A stretch of 64,000 nt of DNA from Catenulispora yoronensis (GTDB lineage Bacteria; Actinomycetota; Actinomycetes; Streptomycetales; Catenulisporaceae), in assembly GCF_039531695.1 (NCBI RefSeq), contig NZ_BAAAQN010000015.1, positions 104,748-168,747 on the forward strand, in the 5' to 3' direction. The notes beneath the pieces are model-generated. The model worked only from the letters and a program-made list of their open reading frames with translations, ran no database searches and was not told the DNA's origin. Position numbers and translations under genes: made by a program. Positions 17,601 to 25,311 of this stretch are shown here, in pieces. Numbering within the stretch: position 1 is the first letter of the stretch; each line of letters opens with the position of its first letter.

Positions 17601-17758
17601 GGCGTTTCGCAGCCGCCCTAGAAGACCTCCTCGCCGAAGGCAAGCCACCAACCCCTAAAGCACCGACTCCGCCAGCATACGCAGCGTCCCCGATTCCTTC
17701 GCCGTCACCAGAAGTGTCGTCACCGGAGACTCCCGCCACGCCGCCAGCCGCTCCTTGA
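14642..17758 (+). CDS. NACHT-domain NTPase with helical N-terminal domain (putative STAND defence protein)
   Basis: A 1038-residue STAND NTPase. The N-terminal part (about 1-300) is helical, starts with LRYTDAVKMLGGGDSK and resembles the NACHT-associated N-terminal helical domains common in Streptomyces. The NACHT core has Walker A GHPGSGKS (328-335), Walker B VVLLDGFDELL (397-407, Asp401), a sensor segment LVTSR, and a winged-helix end with YEFLHATFGEYLIARL (about 636-651). The C-terminal 390 residues are probably the sensor and show no TPR, WD or LRR repeat that I can recognise. Bacterial NACHT proteins include antiphage NLR relatives; that role here is inference. The last 300 bases of coding DNA are clearly less GC-rich, and the Pro/Ser tail overlaps the convergent oxidoreductase by 104 bases. 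Confidence 0.88.
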   Translation: MRRSLRYTDAVKMLGGGDSKLIAFLDTAGSGVLAGVGAVDLFEAKSEAVRIADKALKGLKGRLSGLNALTRTERVTAAHWIVVITAFFEAVEEQLRAVGIEDLGASGGEQVMVVTGSHPTDDSFLGLTRAVLWQGAPSNVDVLFAQRTTTFLLHLEGLAVFEALSSAKQEQVRELHSSIATSAVLRYEERLRALAEECAEFGIWLNLSSHARTLDEVREVRSGLTQLETLLARLAPPTPPDIRSALSLAYRAVLDKPITQSQASDLNVPTLGEGYIDHRFRATSWHPSVNPAQELWWKDCPVRDDLDLYLASYLVSVPAQRYPLLVLGHPGSGKSVLTRVLAARLPADRFLPIRVELRSVDANADLQTQIEEAVRQATGELVRWPDLVRSAPEAMPVVLLDGFDELLQATGVAQTDFLENVRKFQERESDQGRAVAVLVTSRIAVADRARIPADSVVMCLEPFDDRQVKAWLDVWAEHNEAILASRGLRPLTADAALRHEQLAEQPLMLLMLALYDASANALGSADQDFDQAALYEALLTDFARREVEKERPGPAEHDAIERELNDLSVVAFAMFNRRAQWATDEDVTADLTGLRMASPAGGERRMRKSLTAGQLAVGRFFFIHDTRATRDGVISQTYEFLHATFGEYLIARLVAKLIAHTAAARNRASSVLPTKVDDGLLHALLSFECLAARTPIIEFLTKLVVPDPDVTELLVELFSESFDERSNSEYAAYRPLPITVVQRHANWSANLALLATVAGDGMSASRLFGDSTAPVAEWRNTTLLWRGQLTTEGRNGLIRLLEVTRTRVGIDRDIQLWISIAGRSVSAPPPDLSWTYTIDSDDLAVFASQDSDWILRKANFTATKAEDILMHGIEPIMAALPGTANIVIRFPGRPATTPAHALLAAVAALSSPNSGDAIRDLLAIHRQLLNLSPQILERNRYSAMAIGILIAAIHADLVPKDAYSQVSDLVKIASEIPKENRSTHVIRRFAAALEDLLAEGKPPTPKAPTPPAYAASPIPSPSPEVSSPETPATPPAAP

Positions 17759-18686
17759 TCCGCTCCGGCGGTCCCACCAGCGAGATCTCGTCGGCGAACT
17801 TGCTCGGGACGGCCATCACGGCTTCCTCGCGCTTGCCTGCCAGGAAGAGTTCCTGGATCTGGTCGGCTTCGGCCTCGTAGCCCATGCGGACCATCAGGTT
17901 CTTGTGGAAGTTCGCGCCCTTGGCGCCCATGCCGCCGACGTAGAAGCCGAGCGCGCCCTTGATCGGCCAGAGGGCTTGCTCGATCTCGTCGTGGGTGGGG
18001 CCGGTGACGGCGAGGTGGACCATGGCCGTGATCTCGAAGCCGTCTTTGGCGTGGGCGATCTGGTCGGCGTAGACCTCGGGGCGGTCCGGGACGTAGTAGA
18101 GCGGGAGCCAGCCGTCGGCGATCTCGGCGGTGAGGGCGACGTTCTTCGGGCCCTCGGCGCCCAGGAAGATCGGGAGGTCTTTGCGGAGGGGGCGGAGGTT
18201 GGTGCGCAGGGGCTTGCCGAGGCCGAGGGAGTCCGGGCCCTGGTACGGGAGCGGGTAGTACTCGCCGTCGTTGGTCACGGTCTCGCGGCGCAGGACCTTG
18301 CGGATGACGTCGACGTATTCGCGGGTGCGGGCCAGGGGCTTGGGGTACGGGCGGCCGTACCAGCCCTCGACGACCTGGGGGCCGCTGAGGCCCAGGCCGA
18401 GGATCGCGCGGCCGCCGGAGAGGTGGTCCAGGGTGATGGCGTGCATCGCGGTGGCGGTGGGGGTGCGGGCCGCCATCTGCGCGATGCCGGTGCCCAGGCG
18501 GATGCGGGTGGTGCTGGCGGCGAGGTAGGCCAGCGGGGTGAAGACGTCGGAACCCCAGGACTCGGCGGTCCAGACCGAGTCGTAGCCCAGGTCCTCGGCC
18601 TCGCGGGCCAGGGCCACCCAGTCGTGCTCGGGCGGCTTCGACGCCCAGTAGCCGAGCTGGAGGCCGAGCTTCAGGTCCGCGGTCAT
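17655..18686 (-). CDS. LLM-class F420-dependent oxidoreductase
   Basis: A 343-residue TIM-barrel luciferase-like oxidoreductase. LGLQLGYWASKPPEHDWVAL, DLGYDSVWTAESWGSDVFTPLAYLAA and the LGTGIAQMAARTPTATAMHAITLDHLSGGRAILGLGLSGPQVVEGW region (in pieces) are diagnostic of the F420-dependent LLM subgroup widespread in actinobacteria. The reaction is hydride transfer with coenzyme F420; the substrate is unknown. The end in LAESVL is the normal family end, so the overlap with the NACHT tail comes from the NACHT side. ATG 18686 is preceded by GGAG. Confidence 0.9.
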   Translation of the reverse strand: MTADLKLGLQLGYWASKPPEHDWVALAREAEDLGYDSVWTAESWGSDVFTPLAYLAASTTRIRLGTGIAQMAARTPTATAMHAITLDHLSGGRAILGLGLSGPQVVEGWYGRPYPKPLARTREYVDVIRKVLRRETVTNDGEYYPLPYQGPDSLGLGKPLRTNLRPLRKDLPIFLGAEGPKNVALTAEIADGWLPLYYVPDRPEVYADQIAHAKDGFEITAMVHLAVTGPTHDEIEQALWPIKGALGFYVGGMGAKGANFHKNLMVRMGYEAEADQIQELFLAGKREEAVMAVPSKFADEISLVGPPERIKERLAAWRESPVTTLLVTAKESGTLRMLAESVL

Positions 18687-18782
18687 GGAGGCTCCTCGCC
18701 GAACGCTGGGACGGAACTAGAACACGTTACAGTACGGGCGCTGGGGCCAGCGTACGGAAGCGTGCGCGCCACCGCCAGGCTC

Positions 18783-19277
18783 TCACCAGTCCCGGCCCCG
18801 CGAGTTCGCCACCATCACCGCGAACGGCGGGATGAAGGCCGCCACCACGCTCATCGCCACCGCCAGCCCCGGGGAGAACAGCCGCACGACGGTCCACGCC
18901 AGGATGATCAGCACCAGGCACGTCCCCATCATCGCCAGGTACACCTGCTCCCGCGTGCGCCGGGACAGGGGCGCGCGGGACGGCGGCAGGTCCTCGGGCT
19001 CCTCGACCGGCCGGTACGGCGGAATGTCGCGCCCCGGCTGGTAGTGCGGACCCTGACGGATGTGCCGCGCCACGACGAGCACGTCGACGAACGCCAGCAC
19101 GCCGACGACGCCGCAGCCGATGACCCAGCCGGTCGCCCGCTGCGTCTGGAAGAAGACGACACCGCCGATCGCGCTGGCCAGGCCGATCAAGGCCATGGTC
19201 AGCCGCATGCGCAACGGGCTGCGCGCATGCATCGGCTCGTCGCCGCTACGGATCCGGTGCGGATCGAACCTGGTCAT
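18783..19277 (-). CDS. Four-helix membrane protein (conserved actinobacterial, function unknown)
   Basis: A 164-residue protein. The start is placed at ATG 19277 (MTRFDPHRIRSGDEPMHARSPLRM); upstream in-frame codons give a non-conserved extension. Two hydrophobic pairs are visible: LTMALIGLASAIGGVVFF with GWVIGCGVVGVLAFVDVLVV, and, after a Pro-rich cytoplasmic loop, YLAMMGTCLVLIILAWTVVRLF with LAVAMSVVAAFIPPFAVMVAN. The N-terminal half resembles a DUF6343-type protein, but this is not certain. It lies between an F420 oxidoreductase and uvrB on the same strand. No function can be assigned. Confidence 0.75.
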   Translation of the reverse strand: MTRFDPHRIRSGDEPMHARSPLRMRLTMALIGLASAIGGVVFFQTQRATGWVIGCGVVGVLAFVDVLVVARHIRQGPHYQPGRDIPPYRPVEEPEDLPPSRAPLSRRTREQVYLAMMGTCLVLIILAWTVVRLFSPGLAVAMSVVAAFIPPFAVMVANSRGRDW

Positions 19278-19543
19278 CGCGGTGCTCCCGCTCCCTCGGT
19301 TCCACAGTAACTCCGCCGGTGGGACGGTGGACATGACCGACACGTCGGGAACCTCCGCATGCCCGGGAACGATCGTTCCAACCGTGGCGGGGCCGCCGGA
19401 ACGGCAAAGCAGGGCATTCCCCGCTCCGACGAATGCCCCGGCCAGCCGCTCCACAACATCACCCGCGCCGCCGGGACCGACCCCCCACCTGCACCTCTAC
19501 CAGCTCTCCCGCCTCTCCCACCTACACCGCTGCCAGCACCCCG

Positions 19544-21655
19544 CTACATCGCCGCCTGCATCGACCGCAGCTCCTTCTTCAACTCCCCGATCTCGTCCCG
19601 GAACCGCGCCGCCAGCTCGAACTGCAACTCCGCCGCCGCGGCGTGCATCTGCTGCGACAGGTCCTCGATCAAGGCCATCAGCTCCCCGGCCGGCTTGCCC
19701 GCCACGTCCAGCGACCGCACTGTGCCCTTCGACGCCACGCCCGGCACCGGCGCCTTGCCCCGCGACTGCTGCCGCCCCGAGCCGCCGAGCAGCTCGGCGG
19801 TGTCGGCGTCCTCGCGGGCCAGCAGGTCGGTGATGTCCGCGATGCGCTTGCGCAGCGGCTGCGGGTCGACGCCGTGGGCCTCGTTGTACGCCCGCTGCTT
19901 CTCCCGGCGGCGGTTGGTCTCGTCGATCGCCAGCCGCATCGAGGGGGTGACCGTGTCGGCGTACATGTGCACTTCGCCGTTGACGTTGCGGGCCGCGCGG
20001 CCGATGGTCTGGATCAGCGAGCGCCCGCTGCGCAGGAAGCCCTCCTTGTCCGCGTCGAGGATCGCCACCAGGGTGACCTCGGGCAGGTCCAGGCCCTCGC
20101 GCAGCAGGTTGATGCCGACCAGGACGTCGTACTCGCCCATGCGCAGCTCGCGCAGCAGCTCCACTCGGCGCAGGGTGTCGACCTCGGAGTGCAGGTACCG
20201 GGTGCGGACGCCGCGCTCCAGCAGGTAGTCGGTGAGGTCCTCGGCCATCTTCTTGGTCAGGGTGGTCACCAGGGCCCGCTCGTTGCGCGCCGCCCGGGCC
20301 TGGACCTCGGCCACCAGGTCGTCGATCTGGCCCTGGGTCGGCTTGAGGACCACCTGCGGGTCGACCAGGCCGGTGGGGCGGATGATCTGCTCCACCGGGG
20401 TCTTCGACGCCTCGTCCTTCTGCTTGGCCAGCTCGTACGGTCCCGGGGTGGCCGACAGGTACACCGTCTGCCCGATCCGCTCCTCGAACTCCTCCCAGCG
20501 CAGCGGCCGGTTGTCGATCGCCGAGGGCAGGCGGAAGCCGTGCTCGACCAGGGTGCGCTTGCGGGAGGCGTCGCCCTCGTGCATCGCGCCGATCTGCGGC
20601 ACGGTGACGTGCGACTCGTCGATGACCAGCAGGAAGTCCTCGGGGAAGAAGTCGATCAGGGTCGAGGGCGGGGAGCCGGCCTCGCGGCCGTCGATGTGCC
20701 GGGAGTAGTTCTCGATGCCGGAGGTGAAGCCGACCTGGCGCATCATCTCCAGGTCGTAGGTGGTGCGCATGCGCAGCCGCTGGGCCTCCAGCAGCTTGCC
20801 CTGCCGCTCCAGCTCGGCCAGCCGGTCGGCGAGCTCGGCCTCGATCCCGCCCAGGGCCTTCTCCATCCGGTCCGAGCCGGCGACGTAGTGCGTGGCCGGG
20901 AAGACCCGCAGCTCCTCGTCGACGGTCAGGATCTCGCCGGTGACCGGGTGCAGCGTCATCAGCCGCTCGACCTCGTCGCCGAACATCTCGATCCGGACCG
21001 GGTGCTCCTCGTAGACCGGGAAGATCTCGACGGTGTCGCCCCGGACCCGGAACGTGCCGCGGGTGAAGGCCACGTCGTTGCGCGCGTACTGCATGTCGAC
21101 GAAGCGCCGCAGCAGCCGGTCGCGGTCGTGCTCCTCGCCGACCTGGATCCGCACCGAGCTCTTGAGGTACTCCTCGGGCGTGCCCAGGCCGTAGATGCAG
21201 GACACGGTCGAGACCACCACCACGTCGCGCCGGGTCAGCAGCGAGTTGGTGGTGGAGTGCCGCAGCCGCTCCACCTCCTCGTTGATCGAGGAGTCCTTCT
21301 CGATGTAGGTGTCGGTCTGCGGGACGTAGGCCTCGGGCTGGTAGTAGTCGTAGTACGAGACGAAGTACTCGACGGCGTTGTTCGGCAGCAGCTCGCGGAA
21401 CTCGTTGGCGAGCTGCGCGGCCAGCGTCTTGTTCGGCGCCATGACCAGCGTCGGGCGCTGGAGCTTCTCGATCAGCCAGGCGGTGGTGGCGGACTTGCCG
21501 GTACCGGTGGCGCCCAGCAGCACCACGTCCTGCTCCCCGGCCTCGATCCGGCGGGCCAGCTCGGCGATGGCCGCGGGCTGGTCGCCGGCGGGCTGGTAGT
21601 CGCTGACGACCTCGATCGGGGCGACGGTGCGGGTGAGTTCGGACAAGGGACGCAT
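19544..21655 (-). CDS. uvrB: Excinuclease ABC subunit B
   Basis: The 703-residue UvrB is the DNA-damage verification helicase of nucleotide excision repair. It carries Walker A GATGTGKSAT near residue 50, the beta-hairpin region YYDYYQPEAYVPQTDTYIEK that inserts between DNA strands, DEAD-like motif VIDESHVTVPQ, motif VI QTIGRAARN, and the C-terminal UVR domain (LIEDLSQQMHAAAAELQFE) that contacts UvrC and UvrA. Length and motifs are complete. No GAAC-N4-GTTC LexA box was seen in the 160 bases upstream, which instead hold a short GC-rich tandem repeat. Confidence 0.98.
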   Translation of the reverse strand: MRPLSELTRTVAPIEVVSDYQPAGDQPAAIAELARRIEAGEQDVVLLGATGTGKSATTAWLIEKLQRPTLVMAPNKTLAAQLANEFRELLPNNAVEYFVSYYDYYQPEAYVPQTDTYIEKDSSINEEVERLRHSTTNSLLTRRDVVVVSTVSCIYGLGTPEEYLKSSVRIQVGEEHDRDRLLRRFVDMQYARNDVAFTRGTFRVRGDTVEIFPVYEEHPVRIEMFGDEVERLMTLHPVTGEILTVDEELRVFPATHYVAGSDRMEKALGGIEAELADRLAELERQGKLLEAQRLRMRTTYDLEMMRQVGFTSGIENYSRHIDGREAGSPPSTLIDFFPEDFLLVIDESHVTVPQIGAMHEGDASRKRTLVEHGFRLPSAIDNRPLRWEEFEERIGQTVYLSATPGPYELAKQKDEASKTPVEQIIRPTGLVDPQVVLKPTQGQIDDLVAEVQARAARNERALVTTLTKKMAEDLTDYLLERGVRTRYLHSEVDTLRRVELLRELRMGEYDVLVGINLLREGLDLPEVTLVAILDADKEGFLRSGRSLIQTIGRAARNVNGEVHMYADTVTPSMRLAIDETNRRREKQRAYNEAHGVDPQPLRKRIADITDLLAREDADTAELLGGSGRQQSRGKAPVPGVASKGTVRSLDVAGKPAGELMALIEDLSQQMHAAAAELQFELAARFRDEIGELKKELRSMQAAM

Positions 21656-21728
21656 GGTTTAGAGATTACGCGGCCGGTCCGACAAGGGCGGCAGGCTCGG
21701 GAGGGCGCCTGCCGGGGCGCTCGCAGAG

Positions 21729-21790
21729 CCGCTTGAGGGGCCGCTTGAGGGGGGGCGCTTGAAGGGCCGCTCGGGAGGGCGCTTGAAACG
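21729..21790. repeat. 12-14 base tandem repeat upstream of uvrB
   Basis: GCTTGA(G/A) units begin at 21731, 21743, 21757 and 21781, with a degenerate copy (GCTCGG) at 21769, in the divergent gap between uvrB and the small hydrolase. Function unknown. Confidence 0.6.
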
Positions 21791-21814
21791 CCGCCGCCCG
21801 GTCACAATCACCCC

Positions 21815-22570
21815 ATGTCACCCTCGCCGTCACCCTCGCCGCTCCTGATCCTGGTGCACAGCCCGCTGGTCGGCCCCTCGACGTGGCGCCCGGTCGCCGA
21901 GGCGCTCAACGCCGGCGGCTTCGAGGCCCGCACCCCCAGCCTGCTGGGCCTGGCCGGCGGGCCCGGCCCCTACGCCGCCCGGTTCGCCGAGGCGGTCGTG
22001 GCCAAGGCCGACGCGGCCGTGGCCGCCGGCGCCGCCGAACCCGGCGGGGGCATCGTCCTGGCCGCCCACAGCGGCGCCGGCGCCCACCTCCCGGCGATAG
22101 CCGAGGCCGTGGCCCGCTCGGGCGCCGGCCCGGTGCTCGGCGCGGCCTTCGTCGACGCCCGGCTGCCCCGCCCCGGCCGCAGCGATTTCGACACCTCGCC
22201 GCCGGAGTTCGCCGACACGCTCACCGCCATGGCGCGCGACGGCCTGGTCCCGCCGTGGAACGAGTGGTTCCCGCCGGAGACCCTCGCCTCGCTGATCCCG
22301 GACGAGGCGCAGCGCGAGGTCTTCCTCGCCGAGCTGCACCCGGTCGCGCTCGCGTACTTCCAGGAGCCGGCACCGGCCACGCCGACGTGGCCGGACGTCC
22401 CGTGCGCCTACCTCCAGCTGAGCGAGACCTACCAGGACCAGGCCGACCAGGCCGCCTCCCTGGGCTGGCTCACGAGCCGCCTGCCCGCGCACCACCTCGC
22501 GGTCCTCACCGATCCGGGCCCGGTGGCGGTCTTCTTGTCCGAGTTCGCCCAGAGCCTTGCCATCGACTGA
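21815..22570 (+). CDS. Alpha/beta-fold hydrolase-like protein
   Basis: The 251-residue product has an alpha/beta hydrolase layout: N-terminal LLILVHSPLVGPSTWRPVAEAL with the HS oxyanion strand, the nucleophile elbow AHSGAG (about Ser90), and a late strand with LQLSETYQDQAD followed by ARH-like HHLAVLTDPGPVAVFL, where the catalytic His would lie. The acid and His are less clear than the Ser. The N-terminus begins with a SPSPSPSP run. There is no clear ribosome site before ATG 21815. Substrate unknown; it is divergent from uvrB. Confidence 0.75.
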   Translation: MSPSPSPSPLLILVHSPLVGPSTWRPVAEALNAGGFEARTPSLLGLAGGPGPYAARFAEAVVAKADAAVAAGAAEPGGGIVLAAHSGAGAHLPAIAEAVARSGAGPVLGAAFVDARLPRPGRSDFDTSPPEFADTLTAMARDGLVPPWNEWFPPETLASLIPDEAQREVFLAELHPVALAYFQEPAPATPTWPDVPCAYLQLSETYQDQADQAASLGWLTSRLPAHHLAVLTDPGPVAVFLSEFAQSLAID

Positions 22571-22602
22571 TCCCTGCTCAATACTGCGCACTAGCGCGCT
22601 CC

Positions 22603-22618
22603 AGCGGTCTAGACCACG
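22603..22618. promoter_or_regulatory. dre-like DasR operator upstream of GH20 gene
   Basis: AGCGGTCTAGACCACG contains the perfect core GGTCTAGACC and matches 14 of 16 positions of the Streptomyces DasR element. It lies about 110 bases before the beta-hexosaminidase-type gene. DasR controls chitin and GlcNAc use, which fits a GH20 enzyme. Confidence 0.75.
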
Positions 22619-22726
22619 CAACGTTCGCACAAAACCATGCACTGCTCCCTCGGCGCTCCCAGGTGATCGGTTCCTGGGGGTTCCGGCGTACCGAGCAATC
22701 AATCGTCTAGCGAACCGGGCAGGTCC

Positions 22727-25057
22727 ATGCGATCCCTCCGAATCCTCCCGGCGGCGGCCTTGGTCGCCGCCGCCGTCCCCGTCGCCGTCGGCGCCGCGGC
22801 CCCCACCGCGCACGCCGCCGCCGGCCCTCCGCAGACCATCCCCGCCGTGCGCACGTGGTCGGCCGGATCCGGCTCCTTCACCTGGGGCACCGGCAGCCGC
22901 GTCGTCATCAACCCGGCGTACGCGTCGCAGCTGCAAGGCGACGCGAACACCTTCGCCGCCGACCTGTCGGCCCTCGAAGGCCGCACGGTCGCGGTCGCGC
23001 AGGGCACGGCCGGGCCCGGCGACGTCGCCCTCACTCTCGGCGGGTCCCAGCCGTCCGAGGGCTACACGATGACCGTCGGCAGCAGCATCTCGATCCAGGG
23101 CAGCACCACGACCGGCGAGTTCTGGGGCACCCGCAGCGTGCTGCAACTGCTCCACCAGAGCCCGACGATCGCGGCCGGCACCGCGACCGACTCGCCCGCC
23201 AAGTCCGAGCGCGGGCTGATGCTCGACACCGGGCGGCGGTTCTTCGACGTGCCGTTCGTCGAGAACCAGATCCGCGACATGTCCTACCTGAAGCTGAACT
23301 ACCTGCACCTGCACCTGTCGGACACCTACGGATTCCGGCTGGAGAGCAGCACGCATCCGGAGATCACCTCGGCGCAGCACTACTCCAAGCAGGACATCGC
23401 GAACATCATCGCGCTGGGCAACCAGTACCACGTCATCGTGGTTCCGGAGATCGACATGCCGGGGCACCTGGACGCGGTCCTGTCCGCGGAGCTGGCGGCC
23501 GGGCACGACTACCGGCTGAAGGACAACACCGGCGCGGCCAGCGGCAGCTTCATCGACCTGACGATTCCCGGGGCGCGCACGCTGATCAGCGATCTGATCA
23601 CCGAATACGAACCCTTGTTCACCAGTAGTCCGTACTGGCATCTGGGAGCCGACGAGTACGTCACGAACTACAGCGCGTATCCGCAGCTGCTCACGTATGC
23701 CCAGCAGAACTACGGCGCCAACGCGACGGCGAAGGACACCTACTACGGCTTCGTGAACTGGGCCGACGGCATCGTGCGGGCGCACGGCAAGACGATGCGG
23801 ATGTGGAACGACGGCATCAAGTCCGGCGACGGCACCATCGCGGTGAACGCGGACATCGTCGTCGAGTACTGGTACAACTACGGGCTCACACCGCAGCAGC
23901 TCATCGCCGCCGGGCACACTGTGGCGAACGAGTCGTGGACGCCGACGTACTACGTCTACGGCGGTGCCAAGCCGGACACGACGTGGATGTACGAATCCTG
24001 GAACCCCGACCTCTTCCAAGGCTCGAACACCATTACGGACGGGACCAAGAACCTCGGGTCGCTGATCCACGTCTGGTGCGACAACCCGGGCGCGGAGACC
24101 GAGGACCAGACCGCCGCCGGGATCAAGTACCCGCTGCGGGACCTGGCGCAGATGACGTGGAACACGCCGAAGCTGGTGCCGACGTACGCGGCGTTCGTGC
24201 CGATCATGGACGCTGTCGGCCACAACCCGCTGTGGCCGGCAGCCGTCATCCCCGGCGACCTCGCGCAGGGCAAGCCGACGACCGCTTCCAGCGTGGAGAC
24301 GTCGAGTTTCCCGGCGGCCGACGCCACCGACGGCGACCTGGCCACGCGCTGGTCGAGCCAGTACCTCGACCCGACGTGGCTCCAGGTCGACCTGGGCTCG
24401 ACGCAGACGGTGAACCGCGTGGTGCTGGCCTGGGAGGCGGCGTACGGGAAGAACTACCAGATCCAGGTCTCGGCCGACGGCAGCACCTGGACGACGGTGT
24501 ACACCCGGACGAACGGCACCGGCGGGACGGAGACGCTCACCTTCCCGAACGCCTCCGGCCGCTACGTCCGGATGTACGGGACGGCGCGCGGATCCACGTA
24601 TGGATACTCGCTGTACGAGTTCGAGGTCTTCCACGACTCGGCGCCGTCGCTGAACGGCGTCCACACCGTCGCGGCCGGCGGGCAGGCGCTGGACGATCCG
24701 GGGAGCTCCACGGCCACCGGCACCCAGCTCATCACCTGGGGCCTGCACGGCGGCGCCAACCAGCAGTGGACGTTCAGCGAGCAGTCCGACGGGTCGTACC
24801 AGCTGGTGAACGGCGCGTCGAACCTGTGCGCGGACGTCACCGGGAGCTCGACGGCGGCCGGTGCGGCGGTGATCCAGTGGACGTGCGCCGGAACGGCGAA
24901 TCAGCACTGGAAGGTGACCCCGCTGTCCGGGGGCGGGTACACGATCGCGTCGGTGAACAGCGGCTTGCTGCTGACCACCGCCTCGACCGCGAACAACGCG
25001 CTGGTGACCCAGCAGGCGGATGCGAACAGCGCCTTGCAGCACTGGACGATCGGCTAG
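22727..25057 (+). CDS. Secreted GH20 glycosidase (beta-hexosaminidase / lacto-N-biosidase-like) with CBM32 and ricin domain
   Basis: A 776-residue secreted enzyme. A signal peptide of about 30 residues ends at AHAA. A GH20b-type domain precedes the catalytic barrel, whose acid pair is Asp309-Glu310 in HLGADEY; HLHLSDTYGFRLE and VVPEIDMPGHLDAVL are other family blocks. A CBM32/F5-8C domain (about 508-635) and a ricin B-type domain (about 642-776, with two QW-like repeats) follow. The HLGADEY form is closer to lacto-N-biosidases than to HxGGDE chitobiases, so release of a disaccharide from host-type or wall glycans is possible. The upstream dre site suggests GlcNAc-linked induction. Confidence 0.92.
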   Translation: MRSLRILPAAALVAAAVPVAVGAAAPTAHAAAGPPQTIPAVRTWSAGSGSFTWGTGSRVVINPAYASQLQGDANTFAADLSALEGRTVAVAQGTAGPGDVALTLGGSQPSEGYTMTVGSSISIQGSTTTGEFWGTRSVLQLLHQSPTIAAGTATDSPAKSERGLMLDTGRRFFDVPFVENQIRDMSYLKLNYLHLHLSDTYGFRLESSTHPEITSAQHYSKQDIANIIALGNQYHVIVVPEIDMPGHLDAVLSAELAAGHDYRLKDNTGAASGSFIDLTIPGARTLISDLITEYEPLFTSSPYWHLGADEYVTNYSAYPQLLTYAQQNYGANATAKDTYYGFVNWADGIVRAHGKTMRMWNDGIKSGDGTIAVNADIVVEYWYNYGLTPQQLIAAGHTVANESWTPTYYVYGGAKPDTTWMYESWNPDLFQGSNTITDGTKNLGSLIHVWCDNPGAETEDQTAAGIKYPLRDLAQMTWNTPKLVPTYAAFVPIMDAVGHNPLWPAAVIPGDLAQGKPTTASSVETSSFPAADATDGDLATRWSSQYLDPTWLQVDLGSTQTVNRVVLAWEAAYGKNYQIQVSADGSTWTTVYTRTNGTGGTETLTFPNASGRYVRMYGTARGSTYGYSLYEFEVFHDSAPSLNGVHTVAAGGQALDDPGSSTATGTQLITWGLHGGANQQWTFSEQSDGSYQLVNGASNLCADVTGSSTAAGAAVIQWTCAGTANQHWKVTPLSGGGYTIASVNSGLLLTTASTANNALVTQQADANSALQHWTIG

Positions 25058-25070
25058 GACGCGGGCGCGG

Positions 25071-25166
25071 GCACGCAGGCTCGTCGGCGCGCAGGCACGC
25101 CAGCACGCAGGCTCGTCGGCGCGCAGGTACGCCAGCACGCAGGCTCGTCGGCGCGCGGGTTCGTGG
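25071..25166. repeat. Three 32-base tandem repeats after GH20 gene
   Basis: Units begin at 25071, 25103 and 25135; the first two differ at one base and the third diverges in its last third. They sit right after the GH20 stop and run into a large hairpin. The repeat is non-coding here. Confidence 0.8.
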
Positions 25167-25192
25167 GCGCGCGAGCCCACGAGCCCGCGCGC
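25151..25192. terminator. 18-base-pair stem hairpin with downstream T run
   Basis: The arms at 25151-25168 and 25175-25192 pair over 18 positions with a single wobble and a six-base loop. A TTTTT run follows about ten bases later (25203-25207). It is well placed as the terminator of the GH20 gene. Confidence 0.75.
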
Positions 25193-25234
25193 AGCAGCTG
25201 TGTTTTTGTGTCGGCCACCTTGGATTCTGCTTGA

Positions 25235-25259
25235 AAAAGCTCGACCCGTGACAGCTTTT
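25235..25259. promoter_or_regulatory. AT-rich dyad upstream of ricin-domain protein
   Basis: AAAAGCT-N11-AGCTTTT lies 50 bases before the next gene's start in an AT-rich patch, followed by GATAAAA (about 25264-25270). It is a candidate operator or promoter element; no regulator is identified. Confidence 0.45.
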
Positions 25260-25270
25260 GAGAGATAAAA

Positions 25271-25311
25271 CACGGGCACCTCCCCCACATCCCTCGAAGG
25301 GAGTACCCGTG
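25271..25311 (+). promoter_or_regulatory. Leader hairpin covering ribosome site and GTG start
   Basis: CACGGGCACCTCCC (25271-25284) can pair with GGGAGTACCCGTG (25299-25311), with one bulge and one wobble. The 3' arm contains the GGGAG ribosome site and the GTG start of the secreted ricin-domain protein, so folding would hide both. An RNA-level switch is inference. Confidence 0.45.

Noticed and set aside
21656..21814. A LexA (SOS) box upstream of uvrB
   Set aside because: No GAAC-N4-GTTC-type dyad was found in the divergent gap.
21830..25288. A 1152-codon open frame on the minus strand opposite the GH20 gene
   Set aside because: It is the antisense of well-supported genes, with Arg/Gly/Ala/Val-rich composition and no domain; such frames are a by-product of high GC.
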